Positions 16,594 through 26,399 of a DNA stretch of 64,000 nt are shown one piece after another (position 1 is the stretch's first letter; each line of letters opens with the position of its first letter). Under the pieces are notes generated by a model. The model made no database searches and was not told the origin of the DNA. It saw only the letters and a list, made by a program, of their open reading frames with translations. A program made the translations under genes and the position numbers. The stretch is from Raineyella sp044508675 (lineage in GTDB: Bacteria; Actinomycetota; Actinomycetes; Propionibacteriales; Propionibacteriaceae), in contig JBIQHF010000016.1 in NCBI GenBank assembly GCA_044508675.1, positions 8,822 to 72,821 of the forward strand. Reading direction: 5' to 3'.

Positions 16594-18660
16594 TCACCAC
16601 TCCAGTGGGGTGTTCGGGGCCTTGCTGGTCGACGGGGCGACACCGTAGCGCGGCATGGCGTAGGTCATGATCTCCTTGTAGGCAGGGCCGGCCACGGTCG
16701 ACCCGTAGTGGCCCTTGGCCGGGGCGTCGACGACGACGTAGGTGAGGATCTGGGGATCCTCGGCGGGCGCCGCGCCGACGTAGCTGGCGGTGTAGCCGGA
16801 GTACCGGCCCGATGCTTCGTTGTAGCGCTCGGCGGTCGCGGTCTTGCCCACCGAGCGGTAGCCCGGCAGCGCCATCTCCCGGCCGGTCCCCCCGGGCCCG
16901 GTGACCGCCTCCAGCATCTCGATGACCATCGCGGAGGCCTGCTCCGAGATGACGCGTCGGGGCGCCGGACGCTCGAGCGGGACGGCCCGGCCGTCGGCAT
17001 CGGTGGCCGACTGGACGATCGTCGGGTAGTTGTAGACACCGTCGTTGAGGATCCCGGAGATCGCCGCGGCCATCTGGATACCGGTGGTCGACAAGCCCTG
17101 GCCGAACGCGACCTGGTCACGCGAGTAGTCGGGCAGGTCCGGGGGCGGGGACCAGCCGCTGGCCTCCGCGGGCAGTTCGATACCGGTGCGCTGGCCCAGG
17201 CCGAAGCTGTCGAGGTAGCCCACCAGTTCCTGCTTGGGCATCTCCCGGGCCAGCTGGACGGTGCCGATGTTGGACGACTCGGCCATCACGCCCGTCGCGG
17301 TGAGCCGAAGGTCACCGTGCGCGGTGGAGTCCGTGATCGTCAGGTCGGCCGACTTGAGCTCGGACGGGACGAAGACCTGCGTGGTCGGCGTGACGTAGCC
17401 GCCGTCGGCGAGGGCTGCGAAGGTGAGCACCTTCTCCACCGACCCGGGCTCCAGCGCGTCACTGATGGCCCCGTTGTCCATGTTCTCGGCCTTGGCGGAG
17501 CTGAGGTCGGAGGGATCGAAGGTCGGGTAGTTGGCCATCGCCAGCACCTCGCCGGTCTTCACGTTCATCACGATCGCGTAGCCGGACTGCGCCTCGCTGG
17601 TGGTGACCACCTTGCGCACCGCCTGTTCGGCGGTCCACTGCAGCTCGGAGTCGATGGTGAGCTGGTACGCGGTACCGTCCTGGGCCGGGGTGAGCTCATT
17701 GTCCCCCAACGGGATCCGGGTGCCCGCTGGCGACCCCTGGTACACCTCGGTGCCGTCCACGCCGGCCAGGCTCTCGTCGTTGGCGTACTCGAAGCCGTAC
17801 GCGCCCTCTCTGAAGACGCCATCCTCGTCCTGCTTCAGCACGCCGATCACGTTCGAGGCCAGCGTGCCCGCCGGGTAGGTACGGATGGAGTTCGTCGAGG
17901 TCCAGATGCCACCCTCGTACTCGCCGCTGTCGCCGGCAGTGGCTAGTTCGGCCCGGATCAGGTCGTACGTGTGGGCCGGCACCTGGCGCTCGATCATCAC
18001 GTAGCGGGTGTCGGGGCGGGTCAGCGGCTCGACGTAGTCGGCCGGGACGCCGCCGAGGTGCCGTGCCAGGATGCTGGCGATCGTGCTGGCATGTTCCGCG
18101 GTGACGACCGGATCCGCGGTCACGTCGACGGCCGGGCTGGACTCGGCCAGCACCTGGCCGTTGCGGTCGGTGATCGTTCCGCGGGCAGCGGGCAGCGGCT
18201 GGGAACGCTTGACCATGCTGTTGGCCTGGTCCGCGTACGCCTGGGGATCGAGGCCCTGGATATGCACCAACCGCAGGCCGCTGGTCAACGCGACCAAGGC
18301 CAGGACCAGAACCATGATGTTGATCCGCAGGGAGGTCGAGCCGCGCCCCATCGGCGCGCTCAGGAACCGGCCGAACCAGTTCTCGCGCGGCTCGTGACCG
18401 GCGCCGGGGCGGCCGTCGCGTCGGGAGCGGTTCTGCTGTCCGGACCTGGCGGTACGGCTCCGCGCCTCCTTTCGGGCACGACCCTGCGATTCCCGGGGGG
18501 TACGGCTCTGCTGTCCGCCCTGCCGGGCCTCGGCGTACGGGTCGGCGGACCGGCGCCGCCGGTCGCCCTGCCCCGCACCCGCCGCCCCTGCACGGGAGGA
18601 CCGGACCTGGCCGGAGGGGCGTTGCCCGCGCTGCTCGGGGCGTCGGCGCGGATCGGTCAT
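16594..18660 (-). CDS. ftsI: Septal penicillin-binding protein (FtsI/PBP3 class B transpeptidase)
   Basis: 688 residues. A long basic, disordered cytosolic N-terminus (~1-105, Arg/Gln-rich), one membrane helix (~112-132, INIMVLVLALVALTSGL), a pedestal domain (AARGTITDRNGQVLAES) and the transpeptidase domain. The active-site SxxK is S407-V-E-K410 and SxN is S462-S-N464. The third motif reads K606-T-A608 instead of KTG. It cross-links septal peptidoglycan with FtsW. ATG at 18660 is one base after the stop of the FtsL-like gene. Confidence 0.94.
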   Translation of the reverse strand: MTDPRRRPEQRGQRPSGQVRSSRAGAAGAGQGDRRRRSADPYAEARQGGQQSRTPRESQGRARKEARSRTARSGQQNRSRRDGRPGAGHEPRENWFGRFLSAPMGRGSTSLRINIMVLVLALVALTSGLRLVHIQGLDPQAYADQANSMVKRSQPLPAARGTITDRNGQVLAESSPAVDVTADPVVTAEHASTIASILARHLGGVPADYVEPLTRPDTRYVMIERQVPAHTYDLIRAELATAGDSGEYEGGIWTSTNSIRTYPAGTLASNVIGVLKQDEDGVFREGAYGFEYANDESLAGVDGTEVYQGSPAGTRIPLGDNELTPAQDGTAYQLTIDSELQWTAEQAVRKVVTTSEAQSGYAIVMNVKTGEVLAMANYPTFDPSDLSSAKAENMDNGAISDALEPGSVEKVLTFAALADGGYVTPTTQVFVPSELKSADLTITDSTAHGDLRLTATGVMAESSNIGTVQLAREMPKQELVGYLDSFGLGQRTGIELPAEASGWSPPPDLPDYSRDQVAFGQGLSTTGIQMAAAISGILNDGVYNYPTIVQSATDADGRAVPLERPAPRRVISEQASAMVIEMLEAVTGPGGTGREMALPGYRSVGKTATAERYNEASGRYSGYTASYVGAAPAEDPQILTYVVVDAPAKGHYGSTVAGPAYKEIMTYAMPRYGVAPSTSKAPNTPLEW

Positions 18661-18661
18661 C

Positions 18662-19336
18662 TCACCCCTCCTGTGAGGACGCGTTCGGCTCGGCGGTTCC
18701 GGTGGGCTCCTGCTGGACGGCGGGAACCTTGACGGGCTGCTCGGCCGGGGCTGCCGGGGTCTCGGCGACCGGCTGGCCGGAGGCATCGGCCGCTGGCTGT
18801 TCGACCGGCTGCCCGTCAGCGGCAGGCTGCTCGCCCGCGGCGGCAGCCTCCTCGGCAGGGACTGCTGACTCCTCGGCCGGAGCCGGCTGTTCGGTCGGTT
18901 GCGTCACCGACTTCAGCCCCGCGTACGGTCCGGCGCCGGTGACCGGCTGCGGGTCACCGACCAGGGTGCCGTCGGGAAGCAGCACGAAGCCTGGCGAGGT
19001 GGCAGGCACCATCCCCAGGTCGATGGCCTCCTGCGCGAGTGCGGCAGAGGATGAGCGTTCGGTGAGCTGCTGTTCCAGCGCCGCCTCCTGGTTGACCAGG
19101 ACCTGCTGCTCGGCCTCGAGCGTACGCAGCTCGAAGGCCTGGTTCTGCAGGGTGACGTTGAGCATCAGCAACAGACTGGTGCCGATGATCACGATGGCGA
19201 CCAGTGCGCCCCAGTAGAGGCGTTGGGAGACCTGGGCCGCCAGGGCCGGGACGACCCGTAGCTTCGCGCCACGGTTCCTCTTCGCCCCGGTGTAGTCCTC
19301 CTGGGCCCCGAAGACCGGCAGGGAAAGGACGCTCAT
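18662..19336 (-). CDS. FtsL-like septum protein with long acidic C-terminal tail
   Basis: 224 residues in the ftsL position between rsmH and ftsI. A short basic N-terminus precedes one membrane helix (~41-62, LYWGALVAIVIIGTSLLLML) and a leucine-zipper coiled coil (~64-100, NQAFELRTLEAEQQVLVNQEAALEQQL). Then comes QEAIDLGMVPATSPGFVLLPDG, the usual FtsL-type end. Unusually ~85 further residues rich in Ala, Pro, Glu and Gln follow (PAEESAVPAEEAAAAGEQP type), which would be extracytoplasmic. FtsL partners FtsB/FtsQ and activates FtsWI. The ATG overlaps the rsmH stop (ATGA). Confidence 0.85.
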   Translation of the reverse strand: MSVLSLPVFGAQEDYTGAKRNRGAKLRVVPALAAQVSQRLYWGALVAIVIIGTSLLLMLNVTLQNQAFELRTLEAEQQVLVNQEAALEQQLTERSSSAALAQEAIDLGMVPATSPGFVLLPDGTLVGDPQPVTGAGPYAGLKSVTQPTEQPAPAEESAVPAEEAAAAGEQPAADGQPVEQPAADASGQPVAETPAAPAEQPVKVPAVQQEPTGTAEPNASSQEG

Positions 19337-20373
19337 CCGGACTCCTTGATTCGTCTGGCGGCCCTGAGCCGGGCCGAGGCGGCGCGTGGGTTGGCGGCGG
19401 TCTCCTCGTCGGAAGGACGTTCGGCGCCCTTGGTCAGCAACTCGAAGGTGGGCAGCAGCTCGTCGGGAACGATCGGCAGGTCCCGGGGTGCCCGGCTGGT
19501 GGAGGCATCCCGGAAGGTCTGCTTGACCAACCGATCCTCCAGCGAGTGGTAGGCCAGCACGGCGATCCGGCCATCGACCGACAGTGCGGCGAGTGCCGCG
19601 GGAAGCATCCCCTCCAGGGCCTCCAGCTCCCGGTTGACCTCGATGCGCAGCGCCTGGAAGGTCCGCTTGCCGGGATGGCCGCCGGTGTGGCGCGCGGCCG
19701 CCGGGATCGCGGCGGCGATCGTCTCGACCAGCCGCGCGGACGTGGTGAACGGTGCCGTCTCCCGAGCTGCGACGATGGCCCGCGCGATCCGGTCGGCGAA
19801 CCTCTCCTCGCCGTACCGGTGGAGGATGCGGGACAGCTGCGGGGCGGTGTATGTATTGACGACATCAGCCGCGGTCGGCCCCTCCTGGCCCATCCGCATG
19901 TCCAGCGGCGCGTCCACGGAGTAGGCGAAGCCTCGGTCCCGGGCGTCGATCTGCAGCGAGGACAGGCCCAGGTCGGCGAGCACCGCCTGCACCCGACCGA
20001 TGCCGAGGTCTTCCAGCACCTCCGCAATCTCGTCGTAGACCGCGCGCACCAGGGTGACCCTGTCGCCGAACACAGCGAGTCGTTCGCCCGCTGTGGCGAG
20101 GGCATCGGGATCACGGTCCAGGCCGATCGCACGAATGTCGGGACAGGCGTGGAGCAATGCGGCAGTATGGCCGCCGAGGCCGAGGGTACAGTCGATGAAG
20201 ACCGCTCCGGGAGCCTGGAGGGCGGGGGCAAGGAGTTCGACGATCCGGTCGCGCATCACCGGCACATGGACGGCATCGCCACGGGCACGGCCGGCACCGG
20301 GAGTGGACGGCGCGGGGCTGGACGGCGCGGGGTCGGGACCAGGGATGCTTGCTGGATGCTGCATCGGAGCCAT
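19333..20373 (-). CDS. rsmH: 16S rRNA m4C1402 methyltransferase (RsmH/MraW)
   Basis: 346 residues from the chosen ATG. SAM-dependent N4-methylation of C1402 in 16S rRNA. Motifs: HVPVMRDRIVELLAP at the start of the domain, FIDCTLGLGGHTAALLHA (SAM loop), IGLDRDPDALATAGERL, VLADLGLSSLQIDARDRGFAYSVDAPLDMRM, KRTFQALRIEVNRELEALEGMLP and LAYHSLEDRLVKQTF. The start at 20373 is preceded by AAGGGGTGGA; a second ATG lies at 20364, and the frame stays open upstream to 20499. About 30 residues before the family domain are Pro/Ser-rich. Confidence 0.93.
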   Translation of the reverse strand: MAPMQHPASIPGPDPAPSSPAPSTPGAGRARGDAVHVPVMRDRIVELLAPALQAPGAVFIDCTLGLGGHTAALLHACPDIRAIGLDRDPDALATAGERLAVFGDRVTLVRAVYDEIAEVLEDLGIGRVQAVLADLGLSSLQIDARDRGFAYSVDAPLDMRMGQEGPTAADVVNTYTAPQLSRILHRYGEERFADRIARAIVAARETAPFTTSARLVETIAAAIPAAARHTGGHPGKRTFQALRIEVNRELEALEGMLPAALAALSVDGRIAVLAYHSLEDRLVKQTFRDASTSRAPRDLPIVPDELLPTFELLTKGAERPSDEETAANPRAASARLRAARRIKESG

Positions 20374-20421
20374 CTGTGCCGGTCCACCCCTTCTTGTCTG
20401 GAGCCCTTCTCGCCTCATGGC

Positions 20422-20528
20422 GGCCGTACGGTCCGGTTCCGACCCGAGGGGTGCGGGAAGTGCCACCTGACACAGGGGAAGTTGTGTCAGGGTGCTCACC
20501 CCTCGGGTCGGGACCGGGCCGTACGGTC
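20422..20528. repeat. Nested inverted repeat between mraZ and rsmH
   Basis: Arms 20422-20453 and 20497-20528 (32 nt each) match at 29 of 32 positions. All three mismatches would be G-U wobbles in a plus-strand RNA, antisense to the dcw genes. Inside lies a second perfect hairpin, CCTGACACA at 20466-20474 with TGTGTCAGG at 20483-20491. The structure fills most of the gap before rsmH. Its function is unknown; it could attenuate readthrough from mraZ, protect an mRNA end or form an antisense RNA. Confidence 0.85.
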
Positions 20529-20547
20529 TGCCCCGATACCCGGAGAA

Positions 20548-20976
20548 CTACGTCTCCGGGAAGATGTCGTCGTTCATCTCGGCGAATGCCGATTCGTGCT
20601 CGGCGGAGTACTCCTCCCACGCGGCGGCGTCCCAGATCTCGAGTCGATTGATCACACCAGTGACGACGATGTCCTTGTCGAGCCCCGCATAGTTGCGGAG
20701 ATTCGGCGGGATGGTGACCCGCCCTTGCTTGTCAGGAACCTGGTCGAAGGCCGTGGCGGCCAGCATGCGCTGGTACTCCCGGACCTGCCGAACAGTCATC
20801 GGTGCTTCTGCCAACTCCTTCGTCCGTGCGGTGAACGCCTCGACGGTCTCGATCGTCAGACACCGGTCCTGCGACCGGGCAACGACGATCCCGTTCTGGA
20901 GCTCCTCGCGGAACTTCGCCGGTAGGACGAAGCGGCCCTTCTCATCGAGCTTGGGGGTGTACGTGCCGAGGAACAT
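20548..20976 (-). CDS. mraZ: Transcriptional regulator MraZ
   Basis: 142 residues with two SpoVT/AbrB-like MraZ domains: MFLGTYTPKLDEKGRFVLPAKFRE at the start and FDQVPDKQGRVTIPPNLRNYAGLDKDIVVTGV at ~78-110. MraZ forms ring oligomers and represses its own operon by binding phased direct repeats. The ATG at 20976 gives the standard MFLG start and has AGGGGG 8 nt upstream; a GTG at 20985 would add three residues. The C-terminal ~15 residues are acidic (SAFAEMNDDIFPET). First gene of the dcw cluster. Confidence 0.95.
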   Translation of the reverse strand: MFLGTYTPKLDEKGRFVLPAKFREELQNGIVVARSQDRCLTIETVEAFTARTKELAEAPMTVRQVREYQRMLAATAFDQVPDKQGRVTIPPNLRNYAGLDKDIVVTGVINRLEIWDAAAWEEYSAEHESAFAEMNDDIFPET

Positions 20977-21006
20977 GTCGGCCACCCCCTGACCCGATTA
21001 TTCGGA

Positions 21007-21050
21007 CCACCGCCCTCCACTTTCCTCCACATTATCCCCTTTCACTCCAC
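21007..21050 (-). promoter_or_regulatory. MraZ operator: 10-bp-phased GTGG repeats around the mraZ -10
   Basis: On the minus strand GTGGAG occurs at 21050-21045, 21030-21025 and 21020-21015 and GTGG at 21010-21007; a degenerate copy (AGGGGA) fills the missing 21040 slot. The period is exactly 10 bp. GATAAT at 21036-21031, a near-consensus -10, lies among the repeats. MraZ is known to bind TGGGN-type or AAAGTG-type direct repeats with 10-bp periodicity upstream of mraZ, so autorepression is expected. Confidence 0.8.
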
Positions 21051-21310
21051 CCGACTACCCAGGGCACCTCCGTCCTGGGGGCGTGTCTCCGCTCCGGACC
21101 CGCGAACAGTCGGTCCTGCGCGGGATCGGACCCACCGGACCCCCGACCCATCGACGAAATCGGAGTCGATCGACCGGCGTGTCGGCCCCGCCCAGCCACC
21201 TCCACCCGGTCGACAGCAGCCCTGGATCCGCACCGTTGCGAGGATCGGCCAGGGTCCAGGCCCCCTCGGAAGCTGGGGAGCGAAGTGGAGGATCCGATCG
21301 TCCGGGGCCG

Positions 21311-21350
21311 GCACCGGAAGCACGGACCCGGCACCGGAAGCGCGGACCCG
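21311..21350. repeat. 20-bp tandem repeat, two copies
   Basis: Units 21311-21330 and 21331-21350 begin GCACCGGAAGC and differ at one base in 20. Noncoding; function unknown. Confidence 0.8.
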
Positions 21351-21382
21351 GGGCAGCCGCGCAGCAGCAGGGTGGTGGAGCA

Positions 21383-21417
21383 GGGGGATCAGGGCCCCGG
21401 CGCGGCCCTGATCCCCC
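21383..21417. terminator. Perfect 14-bp hairpin upstream of moxR
   Basis: Arms 21383-21396 (GGGGGATCAGGGCC) and 21404-21417 pair perfectly around a 7-nt loop. There is no T-run on either side, so it may be an intrinsic terminator of the actinobacterial no-U-tail type or a regulatory hairpin; the direction is not clear. Confidence 0.5.
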
Positions 21418-21503
21418 CCAGGTCGCCTCGCGGGTTCGAGGTCCTGGTGACCCTGGCATGTACTGTTGTCTGGCGACAGTCAGCCACGACCAAGGGAGAC
21501 ACA

Positions 21504-22712
<1,209 letters not shown>

Positions 22713-22715
22713 TTC

Positions 22716-24008
22716 ATGCGCAGCATCGAGTTGCGCAACCCGTGGACGCTGATGACCCTGCGAGGCAAGGTGTCCTTCGTGAGCGGCTCCGCCATCACCG
22801 TGCTCGCCGTGCTCTTCGGGCAACGTGACGTGCTGTTGCTCGGCATCCTGCTGGCCTTCGTCCCGCTCTGCTCGGCGGCGTACGTCGACCGCTCGCGATT
22901 GAAGCTGTCCTGCGAGCGGAAGGTGACCCCGTCCCGGGCCGCCCTCGGCGAGGAGATGACCGGAAGCCTGGCACTCAACCGCCACGGGAAGCTGCCGGTT
23001 GGGGTGCTCCGTTTCGAGGACCGGGTGCCCCCGGAACTGGGCATCCGCCCACGCTTCACGCTGCAGAACCTGGCCGCCGAGTGGAGCCGCGAGGTGTCCT
23101 ACCCGCTGCGCGGCAACCAGCGGGGCCGGTATCGCACCGGACCACTGCTGGTCCGGGTCTCGGACCCGTTCGGGATGGCGAGCCTGGACCGGCAGTTCAG
23201 TGCGACCAGCGAAGTGATGGTGACCCCGAGGATCGTCCCGCTGGATGCCATGGACAACGCCGGCGGTTCGGGCACCACGGGCGAGGCCCGTCCCCAGCGG
23301 GTGGGCCTGTCCGGACAGGACGACATCCTGGTCCGGGAGTACGTCCGCGGCGACGACGTGCGGCGGGTGCACTGGCGCTCGACCGCCCGCCACGGTGAGC
23401 TGATGGTCCGCCAGGAGGAGCAGGCCTGGGATCCCAGCGCGACCCTGCTGGTGGACTCCCGCGCCTCGGCCCACCGCGGGACCGGCGCGGACTCCTCCTT
23501 CGAGTGGGCGGTGTCCATGGTCGCCTCGGCGACCGTGCACATGCTCGCCGACGGTTACGCCATCACCATCTTCGGGGCCGACGGTCCCCTGATCGACCCC
23601 GAGCTGGGGGACCTGGGCAAGATGACCAGCCGCCGGGAGGCGATCACCCAGCTGACCGATGTCACCCTGTCCGACAGTGTCGGCCTGGCGGCCGCCGCCG
23701 CGGCCAACCTGCGCGTCACCGCCTCGCAGATGACCGTCGCCGTGCTCGGCCAGCTGCGTTCCGACGACGCCGGAAGCCTGGTCGAGATGCAGCGCAACCA
23801 GGCGTACGCCATGGCCTGGGTGCTCGACGTGGAGGACTGGGACCAGTCCGGGCCCGCCGACTCGGCCGCGGCCCGTCAGGCCCGGGAGGACCACGAGCAG
23901 GCGGTCGGGATGCTGGCCCATGCCGGATGGCGCGTGGTTCGCGTACCGGGCGACATGTCGGTGCGCGACGCTTGGTTACGGATGTCCAGGATGGGAGAGC
24001 AGCTGTGA
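22716..24008 (+). CDS. DUF58 domain membrane protein
   Basis: 430 residues. Two adjacent N-terminal hydrophobic segments (~18-60) are followed by a beta-rich part with PVGVLRFEDRVPPELG and the DUF58 signature VREYVRGDDVRRVHWRSTARHGELMVRQEE at ~205-235. The C-terminal part resembles a von Willebrand A fold (TLLVDSRASAH with the start of a metal-binding-like site). It follows moxR with a 3-bp gap and shares a GTGA overlap with the next gene. Such MoxR-DUF58-transglutaminase sets beside mraZ are conserved in actinobacteria; the process they serve is not established. Confidence 0.9.
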   Translation: MRSIELRNPWTLMTLRGKVSFVSGSAITVLAVLFGQRDVLLLGILLAFVPLCSAAYVDRSRLKLSCERKVTPSRAALGEEMTGSLALNRHGKLPVGVLRFEDRVPPELGIRPRFTLQNLAAEWSREVSYPLRGNQRGRYRTGPLLVRVSDPFGMASLDRQFSATSEVMVTPRIVPLDAMDNAGGSGTTGEARPQRVGLSGQDDILVREYVRGDDVRRVHWRSTARHGELMVRQEEQAWDPSATLLVDSRASAHRGTGADSSFEWAVSMVASATVHMLADGYAITIFGADGPLIDPELGDLGKMTSRREAITQLTDVTLSDSVGLAAAAAANLRVTASQMTVAVLGQLRSDDAGSLVEMQRNQAYAMAWVLDVEDWDQSGPADSAAARQAREDHEQAVGMLAHAGWRVVRVPGDMSVRDAWLRMSRMGEQL

Positions 24009-26302
24009 TCCACGCGTCCGACCGGCTGGGCGGAGCCATCATCGGCTCGACGATCCTGGGGGCGTTCATCCTGCTGCCCTTCACCCAGGACCCGTCGTAC
24101 CTGTTCAGCGCCATCCCGCTGGCAGTGCTGGTCGGCGCCCTGGGGATGGTCCTGCGCCGGATGCGGATCCACGACGGGCTGATCTTCCTGGGCCAACTGG
24201 TGCTGGTGATCGTCTTCCTCTTCGCGATCGCGATCCCCCTCATCGGGCCGGACCAGAGCATCTTCGGGCTGTTCGCCGAGGGCGTCCGGCACATGTCCAC
24301 CCACACCACCCCGATGATCGCCAATCCCGGACTCACGGTGCTCCTGGTCGCCACGATCGGTCTCACGGCCCTGCTCACCGACCTGCTCGCCATCGGCGTG
24401 AACCGCCCGGCCTGGGGCATCCTGCCCACACTGACCCTGTACCTGATCGGGGCTGTCGGGCTGCTGCGGGACATCCCCTGGTGGACGATCGTGCTGCTGG
24501 CGATCGGCTACCTGTGGATCCTGCTGGCCGATGGGATCAACTCGGCCGAGGTCTGGCCGCGCAACCTGGACCGCACCGTACGACTCACCGGCCGGATCAC
24601 CCCCTTGGCTCTGAGGATGGGCGGTGTGGTCGCCGTGGCGGCGGTGGCGCTGTCGCTGGTGGTCGGGCTGCTGGTCCCGTTGCCCCCGACCCAGCACTGG
24701 AACGCCGGCCGGTTGAACCAGGACTCCGGCCCGATCCAACTGGCCGACCCGATGCTCGACATGCGGCGCAACCTCTCGCTGCCCGCGGACACCCCGGTGC
24801 TCACCTACACCAGCGACGCCGGCGAGGGACAGTACCTGCGGATGGCAGCCCTGCCCGTGCTCGACAGCGTGGGTTGGCAGAACGCCTCCTTCCCCCTCAC
24901 CGAGGGCAACTCCCTGCCCCCGCCCCCTGGCCAGACCACACCGGGACGGCAGATCACCACCCAGATCAGCATCGGCGACTTCCGGTCGGAGTACCTCCCG
25001 TTGCCGTACGCCCCGCAACAGTTCGACGCGCCCGGATCGTGGGCGTACGGATCCGATTCCCTGGTGGTGGTCGCCACCGGCGAGAACCGTACGTCGGCGA
25101 CCCAGGACCTGTCCTACCAAGTGGTCAGCACGGACCCGTCCCCGGACGGCGCCGTGCTGTCCACCGCCATGCCCGGACAGCCCTCCGACGCCAACCTCAC
25201 CGCGGTCGTCCCGCAGGACCTGCCGCAGGAGATCATCGACCTGACCGTGGAGATCACCCAGAGCGAGCCCACGGCGGCACTGAAGGCTGCGGCGATCCAG
25301 GCGTACCTGCGCAGCGACCAGTTCACCTACAGTCTCGAGCCGCAGCCGGGCACCGGCTATGACGCCATGACGCGGTTCCTGCTGCAGGACAAGCGCGGCT
25401 ACTGCGAGCAGTTCGCCGGCTCGATGGCCGCCATGGCCCGAGTCATCGGCATCCCCTCGCGGGTGGCGGTCGGCTGGTTGCCCGGCACCCAGACAGGCAA
25501 CGGCTACGAGGTCACCATGCACGACATGCATGCTTGGCCCGAGCTCTACTTCGAGGGGGTCGGCTGGGTCCGCTTCGAACCGACCCCGGGCGTGGCCGTG
25601 CCCCCGGCCTGGACGCTGACCGCACCGGAGGCGCCCAGCGAGACCGAAGCACCCCAGCCACAGCCGGAGGCCACCGAGGTGCCGTCCCCGGTCCCCTCGG
25701 AGGTCGCCCCGGAACCGATCGTCCCGGAGCAGCCCCAGCCGGACCGCGTCAATGTGGCCGCGATCATCGGCCGCGTCGCCATCGCCCTGGGCCTGCTGGC
25801 CGTGCTGACCGGTCTCCTGGCCGGGCCCGGGCTGCTCCGGCGCCGGCAGCGCACCCGCCGGCTGACCCCGGTCGGTACTGGCCTGGAGGCCTCGCGCCAG
25901 GAGGTCGATGCCGCGTGGGACGAGGTCCGCGACAGCTTCCTCGACTACGGGCACTTCTGGCCCTCCGGCTCGCCCCGGCAGGTCGGCCGGCGTGCCGCGG
26001 CCGGCCTGCCGGAGGAGTCCGGCCAGGCACTGGTCGCCCTGTCCCGCGAGGTGGAGAGGTCCCGCTACGCGCAGGGCGCGGTCCACTCGGGCGACCTGGC
26101 AGCGATGGTCACCAGCATCCGCGAGGGCCTTCGCGCCGACAAGGGGTGGGATACCCGCCTGGTCGGCGAGTGGTGGCCGCGGTCGTGGTGGAACGCCCTC
26201 GGCGTGGCCCTGTCCTGGCCGTCGATCCGGGCTCGTCTCGTGGTGTGGTGGGGACAACTGGTCGCCTGGTGGCGGGAGCGCCGCAGCGCCCGCAGTTCCT
26301 GA
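24005..26302 (+). CDS. Transglutaminase-like membrane protein (TgpA/DUF3488 type)
   Basis: 765 residues. About seven membrane helices occupy ~8-235 (DUF3488/TgpA_N). An extracytoplasmic region follows, then the transglutaminase core at ~450-530 with the Cys-His-Asp triad in GYCEQFAGSMAAMARVIGIPSRVAVGW, MHDMHAWPELYFEG. After a Pro/Glu-rich linker there is a further helix (~585-607) and a cytosolic C-terminal domain. The GTG start overlaps the DUF58 stop (GTGA); a longer frame overlaps DUF58. Probably acts on a surface or periplasmic peptide substrate together with MoxR/DUF58; this is inferred from family and operon. Confidence 0.9.
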   Translation: MIHASDRLGGAIIGSTILGAFILLPFTQDPSYLFSAIPLAVLVGALGMVLRRMRIHDGLIFLGQLVLVIVFLFAIAIPLIGPDQSIFGLFAEGVRHMSTHTTPMIANPGLTVLLVATIGLTALLTDLLAIGVNRPAWGILPTLTLYLIGAVGLLRDIPWWTIVLLAIGYLWILLADGINSAEVWPRNLDRTVRLTGRITPLALRMGGVVAVAAVALSLVVGLLVPLPPTQHWNAGRLNQDSGPIQLADPMLDMRRNLSLPADTPVLTYTSDAGEGQYLRMAALPVLDSVGWQNASFPLTEGNSLPPPPGQTTPGRQITTQISIGDFRSEYLPLPYAPQQFDAPGSWAYGSDSLVVVATGENRTSATQDLSYQVVSTDPSPDGAVLSTAMPGQPSDANLTAVVPQDLPQEIIDLTVEITQSEPTAALKAAAIQAYLRSDQFTYSLEPQPGTGYDAMTRFLLQDKRGYCEQFAGSMAAMARVIGIPSRVAVGWLPGTQTGNGYEVTMHDMHAWPELYFEGVGWVRFEPTPGVAVPPAWTLTAPEAPSETEAPQPQPEATEVPSPVPSEVAPEPIVPEQPQPDRVNVAAIIGRVAIALGLLAVLTGLLAGPGLLRRRQRTRRLTPVGTGLEASRQEVDAAWDEVRDSFLDYGHFWPSGSPRQVGRRAAAGLPEESGQALVALSREVERSRYAQGAVHSGDLAAMVTSIREGLRADKGWDTRLVGEWWPRSWWNALGVALSWPSIRARLVVWWGQLVAWWRERRSARSS

Positions 26303-26399
26303 CCCCGGGTGCCGGACGGCCTGCGACCAAGGACTGGGGCCACCGAGGTCGAGGTGGTGGCTGCCCGGGCACATGGCAGGAAGCTCGTGACAGGAGACA

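Larger units (their letters stand above)
20977..21503. other. Divergent mraZ-moxR intergenic region
   Basis: 527 bp with no supported gene. It contains the MraZ operator and promoter at the left, a two-copy 20-bp tandem repeat (21311-21350), a perfect 14-bp hairpin (21383-21417) and the moxR ribosome-binding site (AAGGGAGA at 21492-21499). Reading frames across it are low-complexity Pro/Arg/Gly strings on both strands and look like high-GC noise. Confidence 0.7.
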
